Positions 33,817-48,600 of a DNA stretch of 64,000 nucleotides are shown piece by piece. The stretch spans positions 19,763,904 through 19,827,903 of the forward strand of contig NW_024881295.1 of NCBI RefSeq assembly GCF_018691265.1, read 5' to 3'. Every line of letters begins with the position of its first letter. Positions within the stretch are counted from its first letter, which is position 1. Made by a program: the position numbers and the translations under genes. The DNA comes from Tyto alba. Taxonomy: Eukaryota > Chordata > Aves > Strigiformes > Tytonidae. The notes under the pieces are model-generated. The model was given only the letters and a program-made list of their open reading frames with translations. It had not been told where the DNA came from and did not search any database.

Positions 33817-36800
33817 TGATGAACACTTGCTCAACGTTATGGATCTAGATGGGATGTCATCACTCTGAAGTTGTGACATTTCCAACAAATCTGAACCCTA
33901 ATTCTGAGAAATGAGTAGCTAAACGCTTAACTCACCCTCTTCCAAAACCTCCAGAGCCTTCCTTTATGTTCATCTGAGGTCACCAAAACCCAGCAGGAAC
34001 CGTGCCACTTACGTCATAAATGCACTCATTAAAAAACACCAGTGGTGTTGGCTTCCTGCCGTGTTTAAATATAACCATAGTAAATTGTAGTGAGAACCCA
34101 AGTGCACATACAGCATGGCTGGAAAATCTAGACTCTTCTAGTTTCCAAAGCTAATAATCCGAGTCTGCAGATTGTATTGCCAGTTAAGACTTACTGGAAA
34201 TTTTTTTTCTGGCTACTTTCCATGATAGTTCTCCTGTTTTTCAAACGTAAGTTTGCTACTTCCTCCCTGGCCACTTTAAATGGACATTAGCTAAAACTTT
34301 CTTAAACAGATCTGGCTGCTAAATCTGTTCTAAGCAGCTTGCACAGAATGCTAATGCACAATTCACAGTATTCATTACTCTCTGAATTAAGCTACTATAT
34401 TTGGTGTTACTCTGAAATTCTACTGGGAGTCCTGGAGCCTACCTCAATTTGGACGAGATTAGAGAAACATGGGTCCTAGTTTCTGACCATACATAAACAT
34501 ACAGACTAGACAGCACTTTTTCTTAGTGGAAACTTTGGGCACCTTGCACCTCTTTAGAGATTAGACAGCAAACTGACTCTTCCAGTAGGAAGGCATATAT
34601 AACTGTGTCATGGGAAGAGTGCTGTGTTGTGTTCTAGGAGAATTTCTTTATAAAAGTGTGGTCAGAGCTTGTATCTCCATAGCTAGTGCTCCTGTTAAAA
34701 ATGCCTACCTTTGCATTCGTAATGCCCTGACAAATTACTTAATTTCAAATGTATTTTGGGGAGAAGCCCTGGTAGCGGAATTCTGCCTTTTGTAAGATAT
34801 TCGGTTTCTAGCTCTGTGCTAAAACTGATAGGTATCATTGACTACCTCCCTGTGAAGAGACCCTTAAAGAAAAACACTTGTGTGTCTAACACAGCATTGC
34901 AATGTTTACACCTAACCGTGTGTCTGCAACTAGCATTTTCTTTCAAGCCTCTGACTTCTTTTAGATTGCTATTGCCTTTATCTAATGCTCTCAGATTGCT
35001 GATTGACAATTAATTTCCATGTTTTCTTTTGAACCTGCAGTCCTTCCATTTTAATGCTTTCATTTGTTACAAGAGGAGACTTCCGAACATGGAAATTTTC
35101 TCTCTTTCCCCAAGGTACAGCAATGAGACATCAGATGTTTCTACTGAATTTTGAGTCTCATTGCTCTGGCACGCATGTTAAAAGCTCTAGTAAAAGCAAG
35201 CACACAAACAAACCTGAATTTATTTGAGTAGAGCTTTCTGCCATGAAGCAATTGAGCTGAGTATGAAACCTTTCACTTAGAGAAATCTATTTCTTGTAGT
35301 CCCTCGAATCTTTATCATATTTCAACAAAGAACATTTCTGTAAGCGTTTTATCATTTGGGGGTGTGTGCAGAATATCTCCTGCTAACTTCAAGACAGTAT
35401 AGCTTAATGTCAGGGTCACCTGGGGGGAATTGACAGTTAATACTGCTGTTAGAGCAGAGCCACAAAGAGCCAATATAACACCCTAATAGCTTTAAAAGAG
35501 GCAAAAGCAATTAAATACTCCTAGCATATGAAAAAATTCTATCATCTTCTCAGATAAGAAATTATTTCTTTTCATGCCGTATGTTTGGATGTCAGAAAGA
35601 GTATCGAAAGTTACTGGTGCTGAAAAGCCCCTGCCAATTTCACGAAGTGATCAATGGCTGAGAGGAAAGCATTCTCTTGATCATCGCAGCCTGTTCTGTT
35701 TGATTAAAATGATAAAGTAAAATATCTTGAGCTGCTAAAAAATAAAAAGACATAACTGGGAGGGTGTTTTAGGCTGGACTACCCCTAGACACATCTGCCC
35801 CAAGGACAGCAGCTGTCGAACAGTACACTGTGCTATTATGTTTGCTCATCTGTACCTCAAATGAGCCTCTGGGTTGCGACTGGTTGTGCTGTACACAGCA
35901 GCAACACATCTCATGGTAGGGGTTCGTATAGCATCAACAGGCTTTATAATTCCTCACTGGGATAGTGAATCTCTGCCTTTTTTTTTCTAAATGGTTTTCC
36001 TCTTACATATTTCTTTTTTTCTATGATGGACATCAGTAGAAATTAAAACCTGTATCACTTATACGCATTTTCCCCCAACAGTCTGAGTTCTGAGTATGTA
36101 CTGTGTCCCTAAATGTTTTATAATAACCATCTTTGTCTTCATAGCTACCTGTATTTATAGTTTCCCTGCTGTACCCTAGAAGGGTGTGCTGTTGGTCAAT
36201 ATGGGTCTTAAGCTCTGTATCTTTTGTAGGTTCTCTGTCTGCCACTGCTTTCTCTTTAAATGACAGTGTCTGTCCAATGGTTTTTACCTCTGTGCATCAA
36301 TATTTGATCTCTCTTAAGAACATGTATTTTCTGTACAGCTGTGTCTACAGGATTTGCCTATAAAGTGAGACATTTTTCTTCACAAAATCTCCCCAGCAGT
36401 TTTCTAATATAAACAGACCCCTCCTCAGCCAGTGTTGTGTGCCATTTGCCTGCCGAGTCCTTCCACTTCTGGAGAGCTGACTCTCTAAATGTTAGTAAGT
36501 CACATTTTGTGTACACTTTGTGTAGTTCTTAGAAGTAGCTTCCAATCACAAAGTGAAATCCAACAAGAATCAGCACAGAAAGATGTGCTACCCATGAAAC
36601 AAAGGGAAGAATTAGTGAACAGGGTCTCCTAAGTTAACTGAGATCATATTCTACTTAGCAGAAAAGTATGAACTGTGTACATGCAAGGCAGTAGGAAGAT
36701 ACCATTTCAGTTTTCAGTTAGAATCAGCAATTTTTGAGCACTGGGAATAATTTCTTCTATACGAAGACGTGAATGCATGCACTCATAGAAGGATATATTT

Positions 36801-38721
36801 CATCCTCATCTTAACCTTTGCCAGTGCCCCCAGAATAAATGGAACAACCTGCATTATGCCTACAAAATTTGTGTCTGCATCATCATTAGTAAAGAAAGTA
36901 GGGAAGAACCTCTCTATAAGCTTGTCCTCCACAGACAACAAGTATCTACTCCGCTTTTAGCTTAGAGAACATAACCTTCACATTCCATAGTGGAGCTAGA
37001 TCTTAGTGAAGTATGTATAATAACAGAAATTCTCCAGCCATTTGTGCCTGTTCTACACTTACTGATTGTACCTGAAACTACTGTCACTGTAACAAGTATT
37101 CAAAATGTGTATCTGGAGGCAAGGCTGCAACGACAGGGAAGAGATCCCCGAAAAATCACTGTTACCAAATTGCTTAACAACACATAGGAGTTTCATGCTA
37201 AACAGAAAACGGTAATGCAAGTGTCAGGAAAGACTTTCAAAGAAGACTTGCCAAAGGAAAAAAGGGGTGCCTAATTGTGCTACTAGGAAAACGGGATCTC
37301 AGCTCGGACAGGAAAAGTGAAATTAGAATGGGCTTGGTAAAAGTGGATCAATGCTAATAAAAAAGATGGATGTCTTCAACTTAAAGCACAGGCAAATGTG
37401 ACATTAACTTTGAATGCAGCTTGCTAGGATGCTGTAGCATTTCAAGTCAGCATTCCCAGCAGAATGCAATCACATAAAAGATAAAAAGCCCAACAAAATT
37501 TGGCAGTGTCATAGATAACAATTCCGTCTGTCACACTTGACAAGAGTTTACAGCAAATGGGAAAGAGAAAAGTAATTGAAGTTGGAAAAAATTGGGAAGC
37601 ACATCAACTTGGAACTTTGACCTAGGAATAAGACAGTATAATCAGAGATATAATACACTTGAAAGCACCATTAAAATCTATCAGTCCACCTGGATTTCAA
37701 AATGGAGAGCTTAATAAATCATATAGCCTAGAAACTGATATAACAAAAGGGATACTGAAACACTACATTAATTGTGGCCAGAAAGAATTCTCTTTTCTTG
37801 TTCATCCATCCTTCTGAGATATTTAACCTAACCTTTCCATTTGGACAACTCTTGGGCTAATTGATCATTCCTTCAAGTGGGAAATGCTGGAGGTACAAGT
37901 GTACTGCACTGTCGCATTCATGACCAAAACCACATTTCCCAGCCCCTGGAAAACAACTGTAAACATAGGGCATGATAAGAATCATGCTGAACTGTGAAAG
38001 CTGTCTGATTGTCTCTCTGAGAAATTAACTATGTTGGTCACTCTTCAGACTGCTACAAAGAGGAATACTGGTAACCGAATGACCTTGATAAAGCCTTGTT
38101 AGCAAATGAAGAATCTGAAAAAACAAAAAACAAAAAAAAAAACAGAAAAACAAAAAAACAACAACAAAAAAAAGAAACATGATGAAAACAGCTGACCTGG
38201 AAAAAGAAAGGGTGTGAAAAGAGAGTTCATACCTCCATCCTGACTCCTGACTCTTATTAAAATTTATGTGAGTGGTCTTTTGGTCAGACAAAAGCAAAAG
38301 AACAATGAACACCTTGTAAGATAAAATGTTTGCTGTGGATTGATGACTGTATCCTCCCCTCAATCTGAACTAGACTGTTCTCAAAGAAATTTATAATAAC
38401 TCAAAACAGGCTACTCTGTAACAAGCAAATGATATTTTACAGTCCCAAAGCAGACAATGAACACCAACATTTCAATGCTACCTAGAGCTTAGCACACCTT
38501 CTATTCTGTAAGCTTAAGCCTCCCAGTAAATGTGTCTGAACTTTGAAGTAACTATCAAAATACTGTAAGAGGAAAAATGTACCAACCTGCAGATGGACTC
38601 CAACCCCAAGTTAATAACTCTCTAAAATCCAGTTCTCCAGCAGAACTGCTTCAGAGACCTTTGACAAATTTTTTTCTAAACTTCTCTGACAAGGTAATAA
38701 AATATGGGCAAATAATTTACG
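33817..38721. other. Unassigned non-coding DNA
   Basis: No gene or transposable element is recognised. An A-rich (AAAAAC)n-like stretch lies at 38116-38175. Frames are short and scattered on both strands. Confidence 0.5.
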
Positions 38722-39165
38722 GAATCATAGAACCATTTAGGCTAGAAAGGACCTCATGAGTTTTCTAGTCAAACCCACTGCTCAAACTGGAGTCAACACT
38801 GAAATCAGATTAGGTTGCTTATGGATTCATTCAGTCAGGTCTTGTAAACTTCCAAGGAGAGAGAACCCACAATCACTCTGGGCCTTCTTCCAGTGTTTAA
38901 TTATTCTCATAGTGTTTTTGTTTTTTGTTTTTTTTTTTTTTTTTTTTCTTCATTCAGTCTAGACATAATTAACACTGCATCAATTTATAACAGCTATCTC
39001 TCAGTCTTCTGTGCACCCCTGTAAAGAGCTTGGTTCTCTCTTTTTTGATGATATACTTGTACGTACTGTTAGACTGCTATTACATCTTCCCAAAACCTTC
39101 TCTTCTCCAATCTAATGATCTCAGTTCCCTCAGCCTTCCTCACAGGGCCTGTGCTTCAATGACAC
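38722..39165 (-). mobile_element. Older CR1 LINE copy, 5'-truncated
   Basis: The left edge has GGAATCATAG and AGAAAGGACCTCATGAG, a decayed CR1 3' core in antisense, followed by TGCTCAAACTGGAG and CCAAGGAGAG. Further right, CTTCTCTTCTCCAA and CAGCCTTCCTCACAGG match the antisense CR1 segment that encodes the ORF2 C-terminus. A poly(T) run at 38928-38947 interrupts it. Divergence is clearly higher than in the copies at 28.9 and 60.0 kb. The right edge is approximate. Confidence 0.85.
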
Positions 39166-42100
39166 AAGATACTCACCAGAACCATGTGATGGCAAGTATA
39201 CATACACTGCAGTAGCAGCTTCAAAACAGAGATCATGCTGCTCTCTATGGCATGAACTTTTGGTGCCACTTCAGTCAAAGTAAAAAAAAATTTCCATTTC
39301 CCCACTTCCCAAAGCTGTAGAATTCAAAAATAATGTCTCAAGACCCTTCATACTTAAAACTGTCTTGTCATCTGATATCTCTACCAGTAGTAAATAAGCA
39401 ATGTAGAGAGGGATTCAAGAAGTATGATTTGCTGCAAGAACACAAATCGAGTTTTTTTTTAGTTTAGTCATTCTAACAAGCTAGGGTCAGTTACTGTTGC
39501 TAGTTTTGCAACATGTATGTCCAGCTCCAGTATATCTGGAACTGGGAACTGCAGTTTAGTGGTTCCTAATGGACAACACATCTAATCATCACTGCCCTAT
39601 TGGCTTCCTGTAGAATATCAAGCATCAGATTGATTTTGCTTTGTTTTGTAGAAGTTTTGCAGTTCATAAAATAAATTCACATCAATATTCTCTGTTGCAG
39701 ACAAGAGGTGCTTCCATCTATTGAAAGACATCCTCTCCCTTTCAACCTATGGATGTTGTGGAGCTTTCTTAAGTGCCCAAACTGTGTCTGGCAACCTTGA
39801 TTTCAGACTGCCTGATTCCCTAGAGTAGGAGTATGACTCCATTTTACTAGCTGCACCGTTCATGCAGTTAGCTTTGGACTCCAGGCTTTCTTTTTGTGAC
39901 AGACTAAGGAGGATACAAGGACAATTTAACAACGATTTACAGCTGCCTTTTAAACCCTTAGTAACAAAACTCAGATACCACCTTCTGTCAAGATCCTCAA
40001 CCTTCTTGTTAAAGCAATTCTTGTCACTCTTTTGTTTTTTTCTTTCCTTAAGAAAGATGAATTGGGAAGAAGTCCTCTAGACCTTTCCTCACAGGAGTTG
40101 TGCTATCACATTTGTCAGTTCGGTTAAATACAAGATGTTTTCTCAAGGCTGATTTACCTTTACTGATCTGTTCATATGAATTTGGCCTCTCAGACTGGCC
40201 CAGCTCAATCAGATCTAATGACAGGGCCAAGATATACTCCCATTTCTCACCCACAGCATGTTCATATGAAGTGGTGGGATCTGGGGAATAGGGCTGGACA
40301 TATCTCCTGGTCCTTACAGTGGAGTCACTCTAACTTTTTTATAGTGGTGTAATGTGAGAAATATGCGTGTTCCTTCAGAGCTTCAGTGAATATGAGTAAT
40401 AAGTTGTCAAAATATACCTCTTCTTTCCCGGCATACTTGGGTTACGTCTAGTCTGTACTGTATCTGGTGGCAAAAAGATCTATCACTCATGAATTGTAGT
40501 GATGCAACTTTCATGCACTTACATGCCTTCTCCCATAGCAGAGACACAACAGAACCTATCTGTCAGTGTGTAGGCAAAATGATCTCCTGAACACCCTTCC
40601 TAGCACCAGTGAACCATGACAGAAGTGTCAATGCAGGTTCTATAAATGGCACAATAAATGTAGCCTGTGCTCTAGTATTTAGGAAGTGATCTCTGAAGCA
40701 AAGACCAAGTACAAGCAAGAGAACACAGCCAATGGGGAAATATGGGAGCTCCTGGAGAACCAGCAATATTTGAACGGTTTCATGCCTCCACCCTCGTTCC
40801 AGAATGAACCTATTAACAGCATTCTCCACCATTAACCTCTACTTCTCTCAGACCACCTGGATCAAATAAAAAGGAAACAAAACCTATCATTGTTCTTAAG
40901 CAAGAAGTTTTTTCGTTGTATGAATTAGGGGCAGCATTTGAATGGCAATGGAAGGAAGTCTGTGTTTCATAACTCTGATTCTGCTTGTCCACAGGGGTTG
41001 CACTGAATAAAAAAGCCATCGACAGCTAACTATTTTTTTGATTCGTTTTAACACTGTATGGCATGGATGTGTTATTTTAGTATTATCTTTGAGAAGTTCT
41101 TTGAACATGCCCAGACTTTGAATGATGCTTACATACTACATGCCTATTTTGCCGTCTTATTGTTTGATTATGATCAGGAAAATGTAATAGCTTAATTTGT
41201 ACTAGCAATGCCAGGAGGCCTGGAAAGTTTCCTTAGTCAAAGAGGTAGAAATGAAATTTTGCTTGTATCGATTTTGGTCTTATTTTTATCTAGTTCCTAA
41301 TCCACAACAGACCTACCTTTTCTTTTCTGATGACTCAGTACTGTGGTGAAGAATTCACAAAGATTTTAGGGTTACGGTAAAGGTAAACAGAGCTAGACTC
41401 TACAGCAAATCAGTTGGCTCTAACAAAGCTCAGCCATCATCCTCCTGACACCTGGGATGGAGTTTGCTGCCCTGCATTGTCCCCTTATCACCTGGAGACA
41501 GACTGTCTGATTGGAAGCTATGAGCCCAGTCCTGTAACTTTAGTAAATCAAAGTTTCTTTTAATAAATTAAAGCACCAGTCTGTTTACTTCCCAGAGATG
41601 GTGAGTGCTGTTATTTTAATAAGAAGAAGCATGAGCTGATGGTCTAAAATGATTGTGCACCGAATTGCAATAAGTGTCTTAAAATGTAGCTGGAGCACAT
41701 GATGTTCACAGATTTGGGCAATTACGGGATGGCTGTGGGAGCCTTACTGTTGAAAGGCACACTAACATCAAACACAGCAAAGAAAGTTTAGCTGAAAAGA
41801 AAATATTTTTTTTTCTTTTTTTTTTTTTTTGTTTTCAATACAATTCCTATAACCTCCATTCTCTCCTGCAATCCTTCTGTGTTTTGTGTGGTCCCAGCTG
41901 ATTACAGCCTGTATCAAAGAACACAAAATGCTTTATGCAGGATTACTTTCTCCTTTGATGGATATGCTGCAAATATAGCAGTACACTCATTTGAAGGTAT
42001 TCTTCTCTCTTTTCACACTCACTATAAGCATTTACTTAATGAGCTACTCTTTTTCACTGAATTATAGGATTGCTGAGAGTTATTTATGACAGAAATCAAT

Positions 42101-42526
42101 GTATTCAAACAATCCTTTGATGTTGGTCTCTGCTGATGAAATCTGGATATACTCAAAATGTGATAAGCATAGTCTGCTAAAGTTAACACTGTGATGCCTA
42201 TTTCCTCTTAGCCATATAAATAGTTATGCTCTTGATTTCTTCATTCAGGATAGTAGGTCTTGTTGCAATAGTTAGAGGAAGAGCACAACATACTCTGTTA
42301 TTTTATTTTTACAGCAGTAGGTACAGATCAGTCTGGATGGCTGGGGTTATTTCAGTGTCTTCTTTGTGAATATATTCCCTGTTTAACTTCAGCCAAAGAG
42401 CACATTATTTTCTGATCTGTGTGCTTCATAGAGCTGTCTGATTTTGTGCTCAGTACCTAGTCATTAATAAACCAAAATTATATGTGATAAAGGAGTGGAG
42501 CTTGGCAAATGAAGTTTGGATGTAGT

Positions 42527-42547
42527 AAAAAAAAAAAAAAAAAAAAA
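42527..42547 (+). repeat. Poly(A) tract
   Basis: A run of 21 A residues with no retroposed body recognised upstream. Confidence 0.95.
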
Positions 42548-45535
42548 GAATATTACATCTTTCTGCTTATGGAAATCAGATTTCCTTAAAGCATTATTTA
42601 AGGAAAACATGATTTTATGAAACAGAACCATTTGCTGGAATGCGGCTTTTGTTTGGTTTGGTTGTAAACTAAATAAGTCAAGTTTACTGGCAGCTTGTTT
42701 GACTCAATTACAGTGTCAGCCTGAGCCTAGATGGCCTTTCAGAAAATATGCTCCAAATACACATATTTTGTTGGGTTCAGTCCATCCACAAGCAGCTTTT
42801 TTAATGATCTGGAGCTTGAATCAGAGCTGAGCTAGAATTTTGGGATTTACAATGCAACACTAAATCTGACACTAAATCTGAGCTTTTTTTTTTTTTTGTA
42901 TGGCCTATCCTCCACTAGAGAATTAATTACACTCACTGAAATTTATAGTAGCATGGGCTTGTAGACTGAGACATTTTGTTTGCATTGTACATTTTAACAA
43001 TTATGCAACATCTATAAGAAAAAAGATTAATTGCTACATAAAAAGACCCCCAAGCCACATACATATTACCGATGTTGAAAATATTAATCATTTTCTGACA
43101 GTTTATAGGCAAAATGTTATGAAATTGAAACAGCAAAAACTAGTATGCTCCTGTTGTCAGTAGGAAGAGAGAAGGACAACAAAGTCAGGATTTTTTTTTT
43201 TGCTTTGTAAGAATGTGCATCACATTTCCAGCATCAGGGATGTTTCTTTTAGCAAGGTTGTGATCTCAGGTTCTCTCCTCCTTTAACAGATCTGTGACAA
43301 ATGCCTTTCGTCCTCCTGAGTTAAACCTCTGTCACAAGTCTGTCTTCTATATTCTGTCCCTTTACAATTCTGTTCCATATCTGTGTTGTGATATCTTAAA
43401 CAATCACCTCAAAAACAGATCTGTAATTCCTTAACACTGAAACATGAAGGCTTGATATTGAAAAGATAGGTTTCTACAGTTTAACCTATGCAGCAAACTG
43501 GTCCTCAGACTTCACTCCTGACACAAAAGCAGTTTGTTTCACAGCAGAAGACTAATGGATGAGACAAGACAGCACTGACCTTCTTCCCTTTCAAAAGGTA
43601 TTTGTAAGAGGGAGAGAAATAGTGGTGTTAGTAGAGTATTGGTACATCTAACACTGATTTTCAAAGCATCTGAAGGTATCAAATCACAACTTGGAAGGTT
43701 ACCCCAATCAAAGGGAAAATGTTGAGCAGGATCCAACTGAAGTCACTACAGTCACTACTTATTTATTGGAGTTTTGTATTTTTTCCAGAAGCTGATTCAA
43801 TGCGTTGACTTGCTTTAGTGTAATTAACATCTTTTAAAAGAACACTTACTACATAATGATCTAACAAGGATATCAGAGTTTAGAAAACAGCAGATGGATT
43901 CAAACGCTTTTGAGTCCCTTTGGAAAAACAAGAACACAAGCTAATAAGAATTGTCTAGGCCAAATCCATAGCATGATTATATTTTATGAAGTCAGTCTAG
44001 AGCAAATTCACAGTGCAATTATTTTTCACGGAGAAACAGTCAGATCAGATTTAGCTTAATAAACTATTAATGTCTTCAACTGCAAACCAAACCAAACTGC
44101 GCTAACACATGAACGATGAAAAAATTATAATCCGTTTCCCTGCTTGAATACCTCCTGTGGGCCAAAGCGAAGTGCAACACTCTACTGGTCTGAAGCCCAG
44201 TTTTCCTTCTGTCTGCTTTTGATCTCACAAATTTAAGAATTCGGGGGAAAAAAAAAAAATATCATCCTTTTGATGCTGGAAAGCTGGTCAGAAATCTCTC
44301 TGGACTTGGCAGATACCATCTGTTGACCACACGTGCAAGTGGTTGTCTGTTTATGCAGCGAGTGACACAAGATGCTCAGTCAGGGATTGAGTCATAGCCA
44401 GCCGCGGCTTCTGGCTGGTAGCGACCAGCTACAGAGGGAAATTTTGAAACTGAGGAACTCTACTATGGCACAGGCAGGTCTGGCTGTAGGCAGCTGTGGC
44501 TCGTGAAACAGCAGTAGTCTCCTCCAGGTGCAAGGAGTCACAGTGTAATCCGAGCAGCTTCCCCCAGGGTAAGGTGTGTGGCAGTCATACCAGCACTGCT
44601 CTGATGGTTGGTATGACCTCCCATACTCTTCTCTGTGTCCTGCAACAACTGAATCTCTTGAGTTGGCCCAAACAATTTTACATTTTCAGCCCTGTGATTT
44701 TCTAAGGGTTGGGACTTTTAGTTTGTGTGCAATTATTTCTTTCATAAGAATCTTGCACCACAGCGGCTACAGCAGGTAGACGTGAAAACACCAGCTAATG
44801 GATTTTCAGCCCACTACTTATCAAAGAGAAATTCAAATCTCACATCTGATTTGATATGTTCATCCATCATTCACAGAATATTCCTGTATTCCTGGCACTC
44901 CTTGACAAAGCATTGCAATAAGGTTTGTGAAGTGCATTTAAGAAAAATTAAAAACATCTGACCCACAAACTTGGTGACTCTGGTGACTTCACAAAAGGCA
45001 TGGCTTAACAAATGAAAACCAGGAGCTGTGAGTGAATAATATTGTTAATGTAAACTCTATTCTGCTAATTAAAACTTCAAGGGAGCAAATATTTCTTACT
45101 GTACGCTAGTAGCAGCAGTATAATGATAAAATTAAACTACGGTGGACCCAATGTATCACCCCTTAGAACTAACTGTCTCTATTCAAGACTGCATTATATA
45201 AAGAAAGAGCGTTCTCCACTCTCCTCACTGATAGTGCCTGATATATAACAGAGCATATTCTTGCTAACACACAATCCTGACTTACCCTGATGCAGTCAGA
45301 GGGAGACAAATTCTCTTTTTAAAGGCCATGGTGGCCTTTTATGGAGGCTGCCTGAGCAGCCTCCTATTGGCTGCAGCTGTGGGAGGGTATCATACATTTA
45401 GTTTGCAGGTTACCATTTACTTTTGGGTATGTCCCTTTTTTTTAGTGTGGGGGTTGACATACATCCTCCCTTCTGACCTTCCTTCCCTTCCCTCTGATAA
45501 ATATTCTTCAGGACCTTTTTAAATATATCTGCTTC

Positions 45536-45561
45536 TTTTTTTTTTTTTTTTTTTTTTTTTT
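45536..45561 (+). repeat. Poly(T) tract
   Basis: A run of 26 T residues, located 50 bp before a short minisatellite. Confidence 0.95.
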
Positions 45562-45610
45562 AATCTTCTGTGAAAGTGAATAGCAGGTAAACTCCTGACT
45601 TTATCAAGAG

Positions 45611-45699
45611 TAATTCACGTAAAAACAACTGAGAAGAAGTAAATAACATAAAAACAACTGAGAAGTAAATCACATAAAAACAACTGAGTAGAAGTAAAT
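45611..45699 (+). repeat. Three-copy 29-bp minisatellite
   Basis: Three tandem units share ATAAAAACAACTGAGAAG or a close variant. Units begin near 45611 (29 bp), 45640 (26 bp, lacking one GAA triplet) and 45666 (29 bp), with a partial fourth unit starting TAAATCCCAT. No coding potential is apparent. Confidence 0.85.
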
Positions 45700-48600
45700 C
45701 CCATTTGTATTTGATGAAGACTTTAGCACTGACAAGACTCTCAAGATTTTCCCATCCTTTCAAGGCTATTCAGTGGTAGAGCCTGCATCCCAGGCACTGC
45801 TGTGAATGCAAGTAACAGGGAAAACCAAAAGGCTATGGGAGATGTTAGACTAAAGTGATTATTGTCTGTGGGACTAGCTGGAGCTTCCTTTACCTTTGTT
45901 ATTGGCCATGCTGTGCTCCTTTCTTCTCTCTGCTTTTCTTTGAGGAGTAGTTGTGAACTCCCATCTTTTTACCAAGATGGTTAGTGGAGGAAGGGCTTCT
46001 CTGATACTGGAGTTGTTTGATAACAAGAGAGATTTCCAGTCTTCTTGGATCTTTTTTTTTTTTTTTTCTTTTAAATGCCGTTTGCTCTGACTTTTTATAA
46101 TAGACCATGTCTGCATGTGTTTTTTGTATGTTTGGTTTTTATTTTGTCAGAGACATAAACTTTTCGGTTCTGCCTTTTTTTCAGGGCTGTTATGAGAATG
46201 TAAAAAGGATTAAACAGAAGCATTTGAACAGAAATAAATATAATATTCCAGACAAAAAAATGACTGCACATGCCACAGAAGCAGTTTAAAGGGTTTGGTT
46301 ATAACTTTGTTTTGAAATACAAATACATATATATAAGAACTAGGTTTTTCTTTCATGTGCTGCCATGGTTTCAATCTTACATAAAACAGATAACTTTGTC
46401 AAGGAAAAGTTATGTTTTATTTATTTATTTTTTTTTTTAAAAAAAAGAAAGGAAGGGTAACTTTGAATGTACCTTATTAAAACATCTGAAACAGTCTCTT
46501 GCAACACTGACAGCCTTCTGTAAGGCACATCAGTATCATTTAGGATTCCCTACTCTAAGGGTGGGAGCAGGGTGGTGTCTCTGTGAGTCCCTGGTGATTG
46601 CAGTGTCATGCAGTCAGCAGTCTGGGTGAGGAGTTATTTGGAAAAGAGGTGGTGCATCCCTTCAGGTCATGTTTTTTCTTCAGCCATGTGGTTAGTAGTT
46701 AATGAGTTGGGAAGAAACCACAGGGAAGCCAGGAACAGGGCAAGTACTTCATAGAAGGGCTACAATGTGTGTCAGAGGAGACACTGAGCATTTTAGATTC
46801 CCTAGTTTTGCTAGCTGGTTGAAGTTGTGCTGAATTGTCCTTTGACTCTTCGGGAAAATTTCAAAGAAATTTACTTTGTCGTCTCTTTGAAATTATTCTT
46901 CAGGAAAGAATGATCTGTACTGGGGCTATCACCATCAACAAGGAATATAAAAATACATTAAAAAAATAATACAGTACTCCTTAGTTTGTCAAAACTCATC
47001 TCTTTAGCTTACTGACATTTAATAGTACTAGTTCCAAGAGCTTTGCGGTACACTAGAAGGGTTGAGTAAGTCCATGAAGCTGGTAAGAGTATCCAAAATT
47101 ACTATAATAAATATTGTTAAAGCTCAATGTTTGTAGAGAGATGTAAAGCATTAAGCTTCCGAATGTAAACCACCCACTTGGAATTAGAAGTTGGGAAGAT
47201 ACCCACAGGATAATATGTCTTACTGTACCTTTTACAGCAGTAATCAAAACGTAGAGACATTGAAACACGGGGACTCCATGGGCTCATGGAAGCAGTATGA
47301 TCATTTAAACTGACAATCAGCCTGTTCCTAAGTGTCCTTATCCTTAAAATGAGGTAAATACATGCCTGTGGGATTTCATCTTTTACCTTATCACTCCCCA
47401 ACCTGAAGAAAATCAGAGAAAAGAAAAAAATACAGGACTTTTTTCTTTAGTAAGACATTTGATATTGTAACTGGGCTCCCTGTTTTCAGTCCTTCTCCTT
47501 TGTTTTATTTTGCCAGTTTTAACTAGGCAACATTCTTTTTCATAGATTTATACTGTAAATAAAGGGTCTGAGATCCAAGATGAAGTAACTAACAAAAAAG
47601 TCATAGCTGAGAGTCTTAAAGCTATACTGGCACTGTGCTATTAACTATACAAAGGCTTGATGCAGCAACAGATAATTGCAGAAGTAGAAGTGTTTCCTCT
47701 TCATACATTTTTAATTACAAGAAATTGATCATAGAAGTCAAGATAAAATCAGATAAATGTTCAGTTTGCTATTGAGATATAATTATTCCCAAATGTGTAC
47801 TATGAATTGATTCAGTTACCAAAGTCCTGATTTAAGAACAGTCTTTAAATTAATTGTTTTTTTTTTTCTCCATGCTTTTGTTTACCTGATTGTATATTTG
47901 CTGAGTATAAACTAATAAAACATGCATGACAATGTCAGTGTGCTTTCTGCGCTTTTGTGTGTTCTGTGAATGTTGTCTTTTTTTCAGAAGAAATATCAAA
48001 GAACACTTAAAGAAAATGAGCAGTTGCAAATGAATAGTTTATCATTACTTAAAGTAGCATGATTCTGAGAAAATTCAAACAATATTAGGGACCTAATATG
48101 CTAGATATTATGTAAAACCACAGTAGGAGTTGTCTCTTGCTCTCTCCTTCCAAGATTACCAGTTGAGAGACAAGACAGAAAACCCATTTATAGATGAAGA
48201 ACAGCAGTACAGACTGTGATAAATCTATTTATTTGTAGAGTTTATGCTATATACTTCCGGGGAAAAAAAAACAACATAAACTCTGTTGCGTGGACATCAC
48301 ATACTTTGAATTATGGATAAACATTTTCTAGATTCCTATGATTTACATTTTGACCAATATACTTAGTTTGAGAAATAAATACACCATCATAATACAAATA
48401 AACCAGTGCAAGGAATTCAGAAACAAGGACAAAAAAAGGAACCAGTAATTTTACAGCATCTTTTCATTACAAGTCCCAGAAATGTTTTTCTTGAGCAGAA
48501 CTAGCAACAACATAACTGATAGAAATGGCCACCAGGAGTGACAATATTTGGAATTGCATAGGAGCCAAAGAAAACAAAAACGTGGCTCTTGACTTGCATA

